Source of the DNA: Litorilituus sp.
GTDB taxonomy: Bacteria; Pseudomonadota; Gammaproteobacteria; Enterobacterales; Alteromonadaceae
Direction of reading: 5' to 3'
Assembly (NCBI GenBank): GCA_030754235.1
Contig: JASMAS010000053.1
Span: 1-47,352, forward strand
DNA: 47,352 nt
The notes beneath the pieces are model-generated. The model did no database searches, had not been told where the DNA came from, and worked only from the letters and a program-made list of their open reading frames with translations. The position numbers were made by a program, and so were the translations under genes. Positions 39,302-47,352 of this stretch are shown in pieces. Each line of letters starts with the position of its first letter. Position 1 is the stretch's first letter.

Positions 39302-40528
39302 ATGTCTCAAGCAAATGATTTTTATCAAAAACGTCGATTTATCATTCGACTCGGTAAAGCATTACACAAACTTGGCTCTACAGCCTATCGCTTAGAAGAT
39401 AACTTGCTGTCTATCGCTAAATTTCTAGATATTCGTGCTTCATTTATTATTACACCAACGGCATTAACTTTTATCTTGTCCGATGATGAAGACGATCATC
39501 AATACAATCACCTAGTGCGAGTCACTCCCGGTGATATTGATTTGGGTTCATTAGCAAGAATAGATGAGCTTGTTGATGAATTAGTCAATGGTGAAAGAAC
39601 ATTATCTCAAGCATTAGAACGTTTAAATGAAGTCAATGCCAAACCATCCCCTTATGGTTTTTTATTAACCTTTTTAGCTTTTGGTTCATCAAGTGGTGCT
39701 TTTGCCATGCTGATGCACACAAGTTGGCATGACGTTTTTTGGTCGACCATACTCGGTTTTGTAGTCTTTTTGTTTGTGATTTGGGCTGAACGCTCAAGAC
39801 GTGTTACTGAAATGCTAGAACCTATGGCGGCTTTAACCACATCTCTACTTGCTTCTTTTATTTCTATTTTTGATCCAAGTATCAATATACCTATGGTTAT
39901 TCTCTCCAGTATTATTGCCTTTATACCGGGCCTTTCGTTAACCGTTGGTTTATCAGAGCTTGCGGCCAGGCACTTAATGTCAGGAACTGCCCGTATTATG
40001 GATGGCGTCATGGTCCTTTTTAAGCTTTATTTTGGCGCAGTATTAGGCATGGCACTGGGTAAGCTAATGTGGGGAGAAGTCACTTTTGTCGCCCCCCAAA
40101 TAATGCCGGTATGGACATCTTGGTTAGCGGTAACTTGTCTTTCTATCGCCCTAATAATTTTATTTAAAGTTCGGATAAAAGATGCACCTTGGGGGATTGT
40201 TGCTGGCTATATTTCTTTTAGTGTCAGTATTTGGGCAAGTACTTATTTAGGAGTTGCTTTAGGCGCTTTTGTTGGCGCATTTGCACTTGGAATTTACAGT
40301 AACTTATTTTCGCGTGTTATGAATTTACCTTCTTCTATTGTCAGGTTACTGGGCTTAGTGGTGTTGGTACCCGGAAGTAAAGTTTATATTGGGCTAAATA
40401 GTTTAGTTTCAGGACAACAAATGCTAGAAGTGACCGATTTAGGTTCACAAACTTTTTTAATTTTCATGTCGCTAGTCGCAGGAATTATTTTTTCAAATGT
40501 TGCTATGCCCCATAGAAAGACACTTTAG
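39302..40528 (+). CDS. ThrE-family threonine/serine exporter (fused form)
   Basis: 408 residues. A soluble N-terminal portion (LGKALHKLGSTAYRLEDNLL, about 15-110) belongs to the ThrE/DUF1212 domain, followed by about ten membrane segments, including FIPGLSLTVGLSELAARHLMSG, the conserved ThrE core. The C-terminal half corresponds to the ThrE_2/DUF3815 domain, so both halves are fused in one chain as in Corynebacterium ThrE. Proposed export of small amino acids; the substrate is inferred. The TetR gene follows by 26 nt on the same strand and may be coregulated. Confidence 0.85.
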   Translation: MSQANDFYQKRRFIIRLGKALHKLGSTAYRLEDNLLSIAKFLDIRASFIITPTALTFILSDDEDDHQYNHLVRVTPGDIDLGSLARIDELVDELVNGERTLSQALERLNEVNAKPSPYGFLLTFLAFGSSSGAFAMLMHTSWHDVFWSTILGFVVFLFVIWAERSRRVTEMLEPMAALTTSLLASFISIFDPSINIPMVILSSIIAFIPGLSLTVGLSELAARHLMSGTARIMDGVMVLFKLYFGAVLGMALGKLMWGEVTFVAPQIMPVWTSWLAVTCLSIALIILFKVRIKDAPWGIVAGYISFSVSIWASTYLGVALGAFVGAFALGIYSNLFSRVMNLPSSIVRLLGLVVLVPGSKVYIGLNSLVSGQQMLEVTDLGSQTFLIFMSLVAGIIFSNVAMPHRKTL

Positions 40529-40554
40529 CAACCAGCCAAAATGAAGATAACTTA

Positions 40555-41190
40555 ATGTCACAAAGTAAAACTAAAAACCCAAGCTCAAGCTACCATCACG
40601 GTGACTTGCGTAGCAGCTTACTTTCTACCGCAACAAGCATGATTAGTGAACAAGGCATTGAAGCACTATCATTAAGAAAACTGGCTGAGTGTATTGGGGT
40701 ATCTCGCACAGCAGCATATCATCACTTTAAAGACAAGAATGATCTACTCTCTGCTATTGCTGCACAAGGCTTTACAAGGTGGCAAACGCAAGCTGAACAA
40801 ATTTTTTCCAACGAACAGCTATCTGATGAAGAAAAGTACCAACAGTTTGTTCATTATTATGTTCAGTTTGCCACACAAAATGCCGACATATATAAACTGA
40901 TGTTTGGTAGCACATTATGGAAAAAGGAAAGCGAAAACCAGCACACTTCACAAAGCTTAATTAATGTCGCTTACCCCAGTTTTCAGTTTCAAGTTGAAAT
41001 GACTAAAACATGGCAAAGCAAAGGGATACTGCCACAATCAGAGTCTTCTCTACGCCTAGCACAGGTAACTTGGGCTACTTTACATGGCATAGCACAACTC
41101 GTCATCGATGGCATTTATGCCGATGCCAGTCAAATTGATGAAATGTGCCAATGTGCGGTAAACCTTTTTATCTCTCACGCTAAAAAATAA
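40555..41190 (+). CDS. TetR-family transcriptional regulator
   Basis: 211 residues. The N-terminal helix-turn-helix is clear: EQGIEALSLRKLAECIGVSR then TAAYHHFKDKNDLLSAIA. The C-terminal ligand domain (about 80-211) is of the WHG type, with WATLHGIAQLVIDGIY. Probably a repressor that responds to a small ligand; the ligand is unknown. It may control the ThrE-type gene upstream, itself, or the M13 peptidase gene downstream, which carries a large palindrome in its leader. Confidence 0.9.
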   Translation: MSQSKTKNPSSSYHHGDLRSSLLSTATSMISEQGIEALSLRKLAECIGVSRTAAYHHFKDKNDLLSAIAAQGFTRWQTQAEQIFSNEQLSDEEKYQQFVHYYVQFATQNADIYKLMFGSTLWKKESENQHTSQSLINVAYPSFQFQVEMTKTWQSKGILPQSESSLRLAQVTWATLHGIAQLVIDGIYADASQIDEMCQCAVNLFISHAKK

Positions 41191-41346
41191 CAGTTTAGTT
41201 GATAAAAAGGTTCCTTTTCCTCAGTTAACATTGTAAATAAATAGTTAATAATTCATATACTTTTAGTTACATTAAATATGTAAATAGATGCGTCATTTAC
41301 TAGAAATCCCCTTAGATTCCCAGTAATATCGACCTACCGCACTTTT

Positions 41347-41372
41347 GCTTTATTGTTGGTCAACAATAAAGC
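41347..41372. promoter_or_regulatory. perfect 12+12 bp palindrome, putative operator
   Basis: GCTTTATTGTTG (41347-41358), GT, CAACAATAAAGC (41361-41372): perfect arms with a 2-nt centre. It ends 38 nt before the M13 peptidase start and lies 156 nt after the TetR gene. No T-run follows, so it is unlikely to be a terminator. The length fits a TetR-type operator; an RNA hairpin in the 5'-UTR is the other option. Confidence 0.6.
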
Positions 41373-41410
41373 GCTAAGATGCACAAATACAATCAAATGA
41401 GAACCAAATA

Positions 41411-43483
41411 ATGAAAGCGATTATAACCAGTGCAGTCTGTTCTTCTTTATTACTACTAAGCGCCTGTAGTGATAATGACAATAACACCCCAGCTGCTCAA
41501 AGCAGTGTTGAAGCTCCACAAAAAACAGCACTTGCCTCCGGCATTGAAAAAGCAAATATGGACACTAACATTCGTCCACAAGACAACTTTTACCGCTATA
41601 TTAACGGTGGTTGGATGAATAACCATAAAATACCCGCTGATAAAACCGCTATTGGCTCTTTTTATGACTTACGTGATAAAGCTGACGAAGATGTTAAAAT
41701 GATTATCGAAGAGCTTGCTGCCACTGAAGGACTAAAAATTGGCACTGACGAGCAAAAAGTAGCTGATATTTTCCGTTCATACATGAACACAAAGCAACGT
41801 GATGCTGCAGGTATAACCCCTGTTCAAGATATCTTAACGGCTATTCAAGACATTAAAAGCAAAGATGATTTAGCTAAATTTTTCGGTACCTATTCAACAG
41901 CAGGCATTAATAACCCTCTAGCACTATACATTTCTATCGATGCTAAAGATTCTTCTAGCTATGCCATTCATATCTGGCAAAATGGCTTAAACTTACCTGA
42001 TAAAGATTACTATTTTAATGAAGCTGAACGTTTTGTTAATTTACGTAAAGGCTATGTTACCCATATAGAGAATATGTATAACCTAGCTGGTTTAGAAAGC
42101 GGTAAAGATGCCGCACAGAATATTATGGCATTAGAGACCAACCTTGCTACTTATCATTGGACTCGTGTACAAAGTCGCGACAGTGAAAAACGCTATAATA
42201 AATTTGCCACCACAGCGCTAAATGAACTTACGGATAAATTCAATTGGCAAGCCTTTTTAGCAGCAGAAAAAGTTACCAACCAAAAAGATATAATTATAAA
42301 TCAACCTGATTTTATCGAAGGTTTTGGTAAAGTCTTTGACGAAACCCCCATTGACGTTTGGAAACAGTATTTAACATTCAATACATTAAGTGCTTTTTCA
42401 AGTTATTTAACCACTGAGCTTGATAACGAAAACTTTGATTTCTTTTCAAAGCAGTTAAATGGTCGTCAAGAGCAACGTCCGCAATGGAAACGTGGTGTTA
42501 GTGTTGTCAATGGTAATTTAGGTGAAGTCATTGGTAAGGTATATGTTGCTCGTCACTTTACCCCTGCAGCTAAATCTCGCATGAGTGAGTTAGTTGAAAA
42601 CTTACGCAACGCCTATGGCTCCAGTATTTCAGACTTAGAATGGATGTCAGAAGATACGAAAAAAGCGGCACATCTAAAACTTGCAGCTTTCACACCTAAA
42701 ATAGGATACCCGGATAAATGGGAAGACTATGCTGATTTAACTATCAAATCAGATGACTTAGTTGGCAACATCATTCGCTCACGCAAAGTGTCCAGTGATA
42801 AAGGATTGGCTAAACTTGGTGGACCTATTCGTAAGTGGGAATGGCACATGACTCCGCAAACAGTGAATGCTTATTACAACCCACCGGCTAACGAAATTGT
42901 ATTCCCTGCAGCAATCTTACAACCGCCATTCTTCAACATGAAAGCTGACGATGCCGTAAACTACGGTGGTATTGGCGCAGTTATTGGTCATGAGATGGGT
43001 CACGGATTTGATGATCAAGGCAGTAAGTACGATGCCCAAGGTAACTTACGTAATTGGTGGACAGAGCAAGATCTTAAAGAGTTTGCTAACCGTACTCAAT
43101 CCTTAGTGAAGCAATATGCAGGTTATCAAGTTTTTGATGATTTACACGTTAATGGTGAACTGACTTTAGGTGAGAATATTGGTGATTTATCTGGTGTAAC
43201 AATCGCTTATAAAGCATATAAAGCCTCATTAAAAGGCCAAGAGGCCCCAGTCATCGATGGTTTAACAGGGGATCAACGATTCTTTATGGGGTATGCACAA
43301 ATTTGGCGCTCTAAAATCGTCGAAAAATCAATGCGCAACCGTGTTGCGACTGACCCTCACTCTCCAGGTGAATTCCGTGCTTTAGGCTCCCTATCTAACA
43401 TGAATGAATTTTATGATGCCTTCAATGTAAAAGAAGGTGATGCTATGTACATCGCACCTGAAAAACGCGTTAAAATCTGGTAA
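41411..43483 (+). CDS. pepO: M13 family (neprilysin-like) metallopeptidase lipoprotein
   Basis: 690 residues. The signal peptide (MKAIITSAVCSSLLLLSAC) ends in the lipobox LSAC. The catalytic zinc site is HEMGH at 527-531 and ENIGD at 588-592 (the third ligand Glu588). NAYYNPPANEIVFPAAIL is the substrate-binding block, and the family's long N-terminal cap domain is complete. M13 enzymes cleave small peptides; a periplasmic or surface role in peptide nutrition is expected. Monocistronic with its own terminator. Confidence 0.92.
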   Translation: MKAIITSAVCSSLLLLSACSDNDNNTPAAQSSVEAPQKTALASGIEKANMDTNIRPQDNFYRYINGGWMNNHKIPADKTAIGSFYDLRDKADEDVKMIIEELAATEGLKIGTDEQKVADIFRSYMNTKQRDAAGITPVQDILTAIQDIKSKDDLAKFFGTYSTAGINNPLALYISIDAKDSSSYAIHIWQNGLNLPDKDYYFNEAERFVNLRKGYVTHIENMYNLAGLESGKDAAQNIMALETNLATYHWTRVQSRDSEKRYNKFATTALNELTDKFNWQAFLAAEKVTNQKDIIINQPDFIEGFGKVFDETPIDVWKQYLTFNTLSAFSSYLTTELDNENFDFFSKQLNGRQEQRPQWKRGVSVVNGNLGEVIGKVYVARHFTPAAKSRMSELVENLRNAYGSSISDLEWMSEDTKKAAHLKLAAFTPKIGYPDKWEDYADLTIKSDDLVGNIIRSRKVSSDKGLAKLGGPIRKWEWHMTPQTVNAYYNPPANEIVFPAAILQPPFFNMKADDAVNYGGIGAVIGHEMGHGFDDQGSKYDAQGNLRNWWTEQDLKEFANRTQSLVKQYAGYQVFDDLHVNGELTLGENIGDLSGVTIAYKAYKASLKGQEAPVIDGLTGDQRFFMGYAQIWRSKIVEKSMRNRVATDPHSPGEFRALGSLSNMNEFYDAFNVKEGDAMYIAPEKRVKIW

Positions 43484-43560
43484 TTATTACCTTGCTAGTA
43501 ACGTTTTGTTAAAAGCTGTAAAAGTAAATTAACAGCTTAGCGACCCAAATAAAAAACACA

Positions 43561-43586
43561 AAAAAAGCAGCTTCGGCTGCTTTTTT
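43561..43586 (+). terminator. terminator of the M13 peptidase gene
   Basis: AAAAAAGCAGC (43561-43571), loop TTCG, GCTGCTTTTTT (43576-43586). A stable UUCG tetraloop closed by C-G and a T-run. Confidence 0.95.
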
Positions 43587-43614
43587 ATATCAACTTCTAT
43601 TTTTTTAATCGCTA

Positions 43615-43631
43615 TTGATAATCACTCTTGT
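43615..43631. promoter_or_regulatory. possible Fur box upstream of bfd
   Basis: TTGATAATCACTCTTGT matches one half of the Fur 7-1-7 site (TGATAAT) well and the other half poorly. Lies 51 nt before the bfd start; Fur control of bfd is common in Gammaproteobacteria. Confidence 0.35.
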
Positions 43632-43681
43632 TTGTATTACAATAGCTATGTTGATTTAAGATTTCCTCCTAGGTAAAACTA

Positions 43682-43876
43682 ATGTACGTTTGTATTTGTC
43701 ATGGTGTAACTGATTCACAAATTGAAGACGCAGTAGACAATGGTGCTCACACTATGAAGCAGCTAACCCACGAGCTAAAAATAGGCTCACAATGTGGTAA
43801 ATGTTGCCAGTGCAGCAAGCGCGTATTAAATAACAAGCTCATGAAAATTTCAGAAGCAGAGCCTCGCGTTGCTTAA
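43682..43876 (+). CDS. bfd: bacterioferritin-associated ferredoxin
   Basis: 64-residue [2Fe-2S] protein that passes electrons to bacterioferritin to release stored iron. The cluster cysteines are C4, C6, C38 and C41 (YVCICHGVTD and SQCGKCCQCS), exactly the Bfd pattern. TCCTCC-like purine motif is not strong; AGG lies before the ATG. Convergent with the two bfr genes, so the whole iron-storage set is together. An adjacent extra Cys42 is normal in the family. Confidence 0.93.
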   Translation: MYVCICHGVTDSQIEDAVDNGAHTMKQLTHELKIGSQCGKCCQCSKRVLNNKLMKISEAEPRVA

Positions 43877-43905
43877 TAACGTCTCATTTAAGTTAATTAC
43901 ACTTT

Positions 43906-44373
43906 TTACTCCATCATAGATTGTAAATAATTTTCTAATCCTGCGTTAGCAATTAAATATTGTTGTGCTTCTATCCAATCTATCTGCTCCTCTACATTTT
44001 CAAGTAGCTCTTCCACACAGTCTCTGCTGATATAATCATGTTGCAATTCACAAGCAGCAATAACTTCTTGTAATACTTCTCGAGATTGATACTCTAACGT
44101 CATGTTTGCTTGCAACATTTCTGGTGCATTTTCACCAATTTGTAACCGACCTAAATCCTGCAAATTAGGTAAACCCTCAAGAAAAAGAATACGCTCAATT
44201 AAATCATCAGCCTGCTTCATTTTTTCAATAGATATTTTATAATCAGCTTTGTTTAATTTAACCAAACCCCAATTTTTATACATACGGGCATGTAAAAAAT
44301 ACTGGTTAATCGCTACTAACTCCACCGCCAATGCCTTGTTTAACAGTGTTATAATATTGCTCTTGCCTTTCAT
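43906..44373 (-). CDS. bfr: bacterioferritin subunit, heme-binding but lacking ferroxidase ligands
   Basis: 155 residues from ATG 44373 (AGGAG 9 nt upstream); an in-frame TTG at 44379 is too close to that site. By direct alignment with E. coli Bfr (from memory), the heme ligand Met52 is kept, as are E18, Y25 and E94. The other ferroxidase ligands are replaced: E51 to Lys, H54 to Gln, E127 to Val and H130 to Gln. It should therefore bind heme at the subunit interface but not oxidise iron. It lies 34 nt downstream of the second bfr gene, so the two are likely expressed together as a mixed 24-mer. Confidence 0.9.
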   Translation of the reverse strand: MKGKSNIITLLNKALAVELVAINQYFLHARMYKNWGLVKLNKADYKISIEKMKQADDLIERILFLEGLPNLQDLGRLQIGENAPEMLQANMTLEYQSREVLQEVIAACELQHDYISRDCVEELLENVEEQIDWIEAQQYLIANAGLENYLQSMME

Positions 44374-44407
44374 TACCAAGTTCTCCTATTAAATTAAAAT
44401 AGAGAGG

Positions 44408-44893
44408 TTAAGCACCTAAATGGCTGCCCATTTGCGATTGAATGTAATTATTCAAGCCGACCTTATCTATTAACCCCAGTTGCTTTTCAAGCCAGTAAAC
44501 ATGATCTTCTTCAGTATCTTCTAGAAGGGTTGTCAACATTTCTCGGCTTTGATAATCCTGCTCTACTTCACATAACTGGATGCTTGCTTTTAATGCCGCA
44601 ACAACTTCCATTTCTAAGATCAGATCATTTTTCAACATAGAAGGAACGTCACTACCAATCATTAAATCCCGCCTGTCAGTTAAATTGGGCGTGCCTTCTA
44701 GAAATAAAATACGCTTTATTAACGCATCGGCATGGGTAATTTCCTCCTTCATCTCATGATCAAGTTGCTCAAATAACTTATCTAACCCCCAATCTTGATA
44801 CATACGTGAATGAGTAAAATACTGATCAATAGCTGCCAATTCGTTATGCAACAAACCGTTCAAACTCGCGATCACTTTGCTATTACCTTTCAT
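44408..44893 (-). CDS. bfr: bacterioferritin subunit, ferroxidase type lacking the heme Met
   Basis: 161 residues from ATG 44893 (AAAGGAG upstream; the longer frame from 44911 has no such site). All ferroxidase ligands are present: E18, Y25, E51, H54, E94, and E128/H131, which match E127/H130 after a one-residue insertion. The heme ligand Met52 is Ile here. It should oxidise iron but not bind heme alone. Together with the downstream subunit it resembles the two-subunit bacterioferritins known from Neisseria and Magnetospirillum. Confidence 0.9.
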   Translation of the reverse strand: MKGNSKVIASLNGLLHNELAAIDQYFTHSRMYQDWGLDKLFEQLDHEMKEEITHADALIKRILFLEGTPNLTDRRDLMIGSDVPSMLKNDLILEMEVVAALKASIQLCEVEQDYQSREMLTTLLEDTEEDHVYWLEKQLGLIDKVGLNNYIQSQMGSHLGA

Positions 44894-45067
44894 ACTTTTC
44901 TCCTTTGTCATAATATCCTTACTAACTATAGTCAGTAATTAAAGAAGTACCTAATAGCAATAAGGCTTTATTTTGGCGCTATCAGGCCGTATTTACACAC
45001 CACAGCAGTGATTTCCTTATGTATTTTAGCCATCTAAACATCTAAAGCTTGCAGCCTATTTTTATAC

Positions 45068-45184
45068 AAGGTAGAATCTAGATTAATGCTAGGGAATGGG
45101 GTGTAATTACATACTGTTGTAATGAGTCCTCAACTGTACCCGCAACTGTAAGTCATGAATAATGATAAGTCAGATACCTAGCCA
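45068..45184 (+). promoter_or_regulatory. cobalamin riboswitch
   Basis: The conserved blocks are present in order: AGGGAATGGGGTG (45091-45103), ACCCGCAACTGTAA (45138-45151) and the B12-box end GTCAGATACCTAGCC (45169-45183). It lies 45 nt before the B12 transporter ATPase gene, as expected for repression by adenosylcobalamin. Outer boundaries are estimated. Confidence 0.9.
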
Positions 45185-45228
45185 CAAAATACTCTTTTTT
45201 AATGCGTGCGGGAAAACACCAATAATTT

Positions 45229-46056
45229 ATGGCAATTCAATTAAAAGTACGCCAGTTATGCTGGCAGGCGAACCATAAAAAAATTTTACACAACATCTGC
45301 TTTGACGTTAGTCAAGGTGAGGTTATTGGTATAATAGGGCCTAATGGTGCAGGTAAAACGAGCTTATTACGCTGTCTTACCAATCAAATAAAAAAAACTC
45401 AACATTCACAGCTTTCAGGCAGTATTTTTCTAAAAAATAAAGCATTACATCATTACAATGCTAAACAAATAGCTCAATGCTTTGCCTTAGTCGCACAAAA
45501 AACTGCCCCAATATTTAGCTTAACAGTGGCTGACATTGTCAAAATGGGGTTAATACCTCACCGAAATTTGTTCTCGATACACAGTGATCATGATAAAGAG
45601 CAGGTGCAACTAGCTTTACATAAGGTTGGACTTGGCCATGCTAGTCACCAAATTTTTGACAAACTCTCTGGCGGCGAGCAGCAACGAGTATTGATTGCAC
45701 GTGCGTTAGTCCAAAAAGCACAAATATTAATTCTGGATGAGCCCACTAATCATCTCGATGTTTATTATCAACATCATATTTTACAATTAGTTAAGCAGTT
45801 AAAGATCACTGTGATTATGACAGTTCATGATATTAATTTAGCCAGTCAATATTGCCAACGTTTATTGCTTATGCATCAAGGGCAACTTGTCTGTGATGGT
45901 AGCCCAACAGATGTGTTAACTGAGCAGCAACTTAGCCAAGTATTTAACCTACCTTGTTTACTTGAAAAAGACCCGATAACTCATCATCCTAGAGTGTATT
46001 TTTCTTTAGCACATCCCAATCAACGTAAGCACATTAAAGGGGATTTCAATGCATAA
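45229..46056 (+). CDS. btuD: cobalamin ABC transporter ATP-binding protein
   Basis: 275 residues. Walker A GPNGAGKT at 37-44, Q-loop LVAQKTAP, signature LSGGEQQR, Walker B LILDEPTNHLD and the switch His in VHDINLAS: a complete FecE/BtuD-type ATPase. The riboswitch upstream and cobO downstream point to vitamin B12 rather than heme or siderophores. Its last 8 nt overlap the start of the permease gene, so the two are cotranslated. The ATG at 45229 has a weak GGGAA upstream. Confidence 0.88.
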   Translation: MAIQLKVRQLCWQANHKKILHNICFDVSQGEVIGIIGPNGAGKTSLLRCLTNQIKKTQHSQLSGSIFLKNKALHHYNAKQIAQCFALVAQKTAPIFSLTVADIVKMGLIPHRNLFSIHSDHDKEQVQLALHKVGLGHASHQIFDKLSGGEQQRVLIARALVQKAQILILDEPTNHLDVYYQHHILQLVKQLKITVIMTVHDINLASQYCQRLLLMHQGQLVCDGSPTDVLTEQQLSQVFNLPCLLEKDPITHHPRVYFSLAHPNQRKHIKGDFNA

Positions 46057-47050
46057 GTTATCGTTGATAATTCCCCTACTCATTATAGTGACGTTAATAT
46101 CCTTAACTGCCGGTCTAAGCTTTGGTCCTGCAACCATGACAAATAGCCAAATCTTTAATTGTATTGTGGGACAATGTTCAGACAAGATCACCGATATGGT
46201 TATTTGGCAAGTACGAGTCCCTCGAGTGCTAGTTGCCTTAGTAGCAGGTATGGGTTTAGCTATTGCAGGGGCTATATTGCAAAACACAACCCGTAACCCT
46301 TTAGCGGATCCTTACCTTTTTGGTATTATTTCTGGGGCTGGTCTTGGGGCAACGCTAGCAAATATAGTGATAACCGATTCACCATTAGGTGAACAACTAT
46401 ACATCGCTCTGCCCTTAGCGGCATTTTTAGGTGCGTTATTTGCTATTGTCATAGTAGTACTTATTGCCAAGTTATTACAGCGCATGGAACAATTATTGCT
46501 TGCAGGGATCGCCGTTTCTTTTATGCTAACAGCGCTAACACAATTTATTTTATATTTTGGTGAGCCTTTTGCTACTAACCGTGTCATCTTCTGGCTAATG
46601 GGCAGTTTATCTCGTGTTGAAATAAGTAATTTTTACGTCATTGCCACTATTGTGTTGTTAACTCTTAGCATTATTATCGTTCTGCACCGCCAAATCGATG
46701 CCTTACTGCTAGGTGATGAAAGTGCCGCAAGTCTAGGGGTTAATGTGGATAAGCTTCGACTTCTGATGCTTGGACTATGTGCTGCCTTAAGCGCCACCAT
46801 AGTAGCCTATTGTGGCGGTATAGGATTTGTCGGTTTGATGATCCCTCATATAGTACGGCAACTGATTGGCGTTACCACCTTAAAACTTGTCATAGGCAGC
46901 GCATTAATTGGCGGTTCTTTTCTTATTTGGGTTGATATTATAGCCCGCTCGGCTCTAGAAAATGCAGAAATACCTATTGGCATAATTACCTCGGCATTAG
47001 GTAGTTTATTCTTTTTATTTATTATGGTGAGAACAAGAAACTCTGCTTAA
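46049..47050 (+). CDS. btuC: cobalamin ABC transporter permease (FecCD/BtuC family)
   Basis: 333 residues with about ten membrane segments. The family blocks VRVPRVLVALVAGMGLAIAG, QNTTRNPLADPYLFGIISGA and YCGGIGFVGLMIPHIVRQL (ATPase-contact loop) are in order. Forms the pore with the ATPase encoded just upstream (8-nt overlap). Assigned to B12 by the riboswitch and by cobO. A periplasmic binding protein (btuF) is not in this window and may lie beyond the end or elsewhere. Confidence 0.9.
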   Translation: MHKLSLIIPLLIIVTLISLTAGLSFGPATMTNSQIFNCIVGQCSDKITDMVIWQVRVPRVLVALVAGMGLAIAGAILQNTTRNPLADPYLFGIISGAGLGATLANIVITDSPLGEQLYIALPLAAFLGALFAIVIVVLIAKLLQRMEQLLLAGIAVSFMLTALTQFILYFGEPFATNRVIFWLMGSLSRVEISNFYVIATIVLLTLSIIIVLHRQIDALLLGDESAASLGVNVDKLRLLMLGLCAALSATIVAYCGGIGFVGLMIPHIVRQLIGVTTLKLVIGSALIGGSFLIWVDIIARSALENAEIPIGIITSALGSLFFLFIMVRTRNSA

Positions 47051-47082
47051 CGAAAAAACAAACATTAAGAGAAAGACTACAT

Positions 47083-47352
47083 ATGACCAATAACAATGAA
47101 GATACCAAAAGTATTCAACACAAAAAAAGAATGCAGGCGGTAAAAGAGAAAGTTGATCAGCGTATTGACAGTGCTCAAGACGAGCGTGGAATAATTATTG
47201 TGATCACGGGCAATGGTAAAGGCAAATCTACCTCAGGTTTTGGCACTATTGCCCGCGCAGTAGGTCATGGTCTTAATACCGCAGTTGTTCAATATATAAA
47301 AGGTACTTGGGCATGTGGCGAGCGAACCTTACTTGAAAATACGGGTGTTAGT
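47083..47352 (+). CDS. cobO: cob(I)alamin adenosyltransferase (partial, runs off the window)
   Basis: The first 90 codons of CobO/BtuR. The P-loop GNGKGKST (43-50) is followed by the family's SGFGTIARAVGHGL and VVQYIKGTWACGE. The enzyme adds the adenosyl group to reduced cobalamin or corrinoid and completes B12 uptake and salvage. It starts 32 nt after the permease stop in the same riboswitch-controlled operon. The 3' end lies outside the window, so full length is unknown. Confidence 0.9.
   Translation, partial: MTNNNEDTKSIQHKKRMQAVKEKVDQRIDSAQDERGIIIVITGNGKGKSTSGFGTIARAVGHGLNTAVVQYIKGTWACGERTLLENTGVS

Noticed and set aside
39652-40011. 119-residue minus ORF within the ThrE-type gene
   Set aside because: Antisense shadow of membrane segments.
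46006-46587. Minus-strand ORFs within btuC
   Set aside because: Antisense shadows with no ribosome-binding site.

Overview
The window looks like ordinary chromosomal DNA from an AT-rich marine gammaproteobacterium of the order Alteromonadales. Colwellia or a close relative (Colwelliaceae) is the best guess. The basis is the gene families (TapY2, DUF3581, DUF3010, the minor-pilin/PilY1 cluster, a BACON lipoprotein, a DPP III-like lipoprotein), the strong preference for A/T-ending codons, and the ispH-fkpB-lspA-ileS-ribF-murJ / rpsT arrangement. This is inference from protein style, not a database match. I found no tRNA, rRNA, CRISPR array, insertion sequence, prophage or integration site.

Layout. 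1-5163: the leucine operon leuL-leuA-leuB-leuC-leuD, with a readable transcription attenuator (20-residue Leu-rich leader peptide, antiterminator, terminator). 5180-11595: a fused ExeA/GspB secretion ATPase, the CCA-adding enzyme, an HDOD protein, a DUF2797 zinc-cluster protein, the ribosome-rescue factor ArfB, a GIY-YIG protein and DUF3581. 11613-18170 (minus strand): the type IV pilus minor-pilin operon pilV-pilW-pilX-pilY1-pilE-tapY2, with possible control elements upstream (18486-18571). 18620-26206 (minus strand): murJ-ribF-ileS-lspA-fkpB-ispH, with rpsT divergent at 26490.

26960-37275: a mostly single-gene region holding a DPP III-like lipoprotein, an Aer-like chemoreceptor, a GMC oxidoreductase, an acyl-CoA dehydrogenase with a PsrA-type operator, a BACON-domain lipoprotein, DUF3010 and an ABM monooxygenase. 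37328-43483: luxS, an NRDE/TANGO2 protein, a previously uncalled 57-residue membrane protein, a ThrE-type exporter, a TetR regulator and an M13 metallopeptidase preceded by a perfect 12+12 bp palindrome. 43682-44893: iron storage, with bfd facing two bacterioferritin genes whose active-site residues are complementary. 45068-end: a cobalamin riboswitch followed by a B12 ABC transporter and the start of cobO/btuR.

Most of the window is housekeeping. The items that deserve attention are the complete leu attenuator, the complementary heme/ferroxidase bacterioferritin pair, the decayed duplicate of the ribF start, the large palindrome before the M13 peptidase, the PsrA-like site before the acyl-CoA dehydrogenase, the ExeA-GspB fusion, and the short membrane protein gene at 39025-39198. 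I did not find a convincing wholly new multi-gene system.
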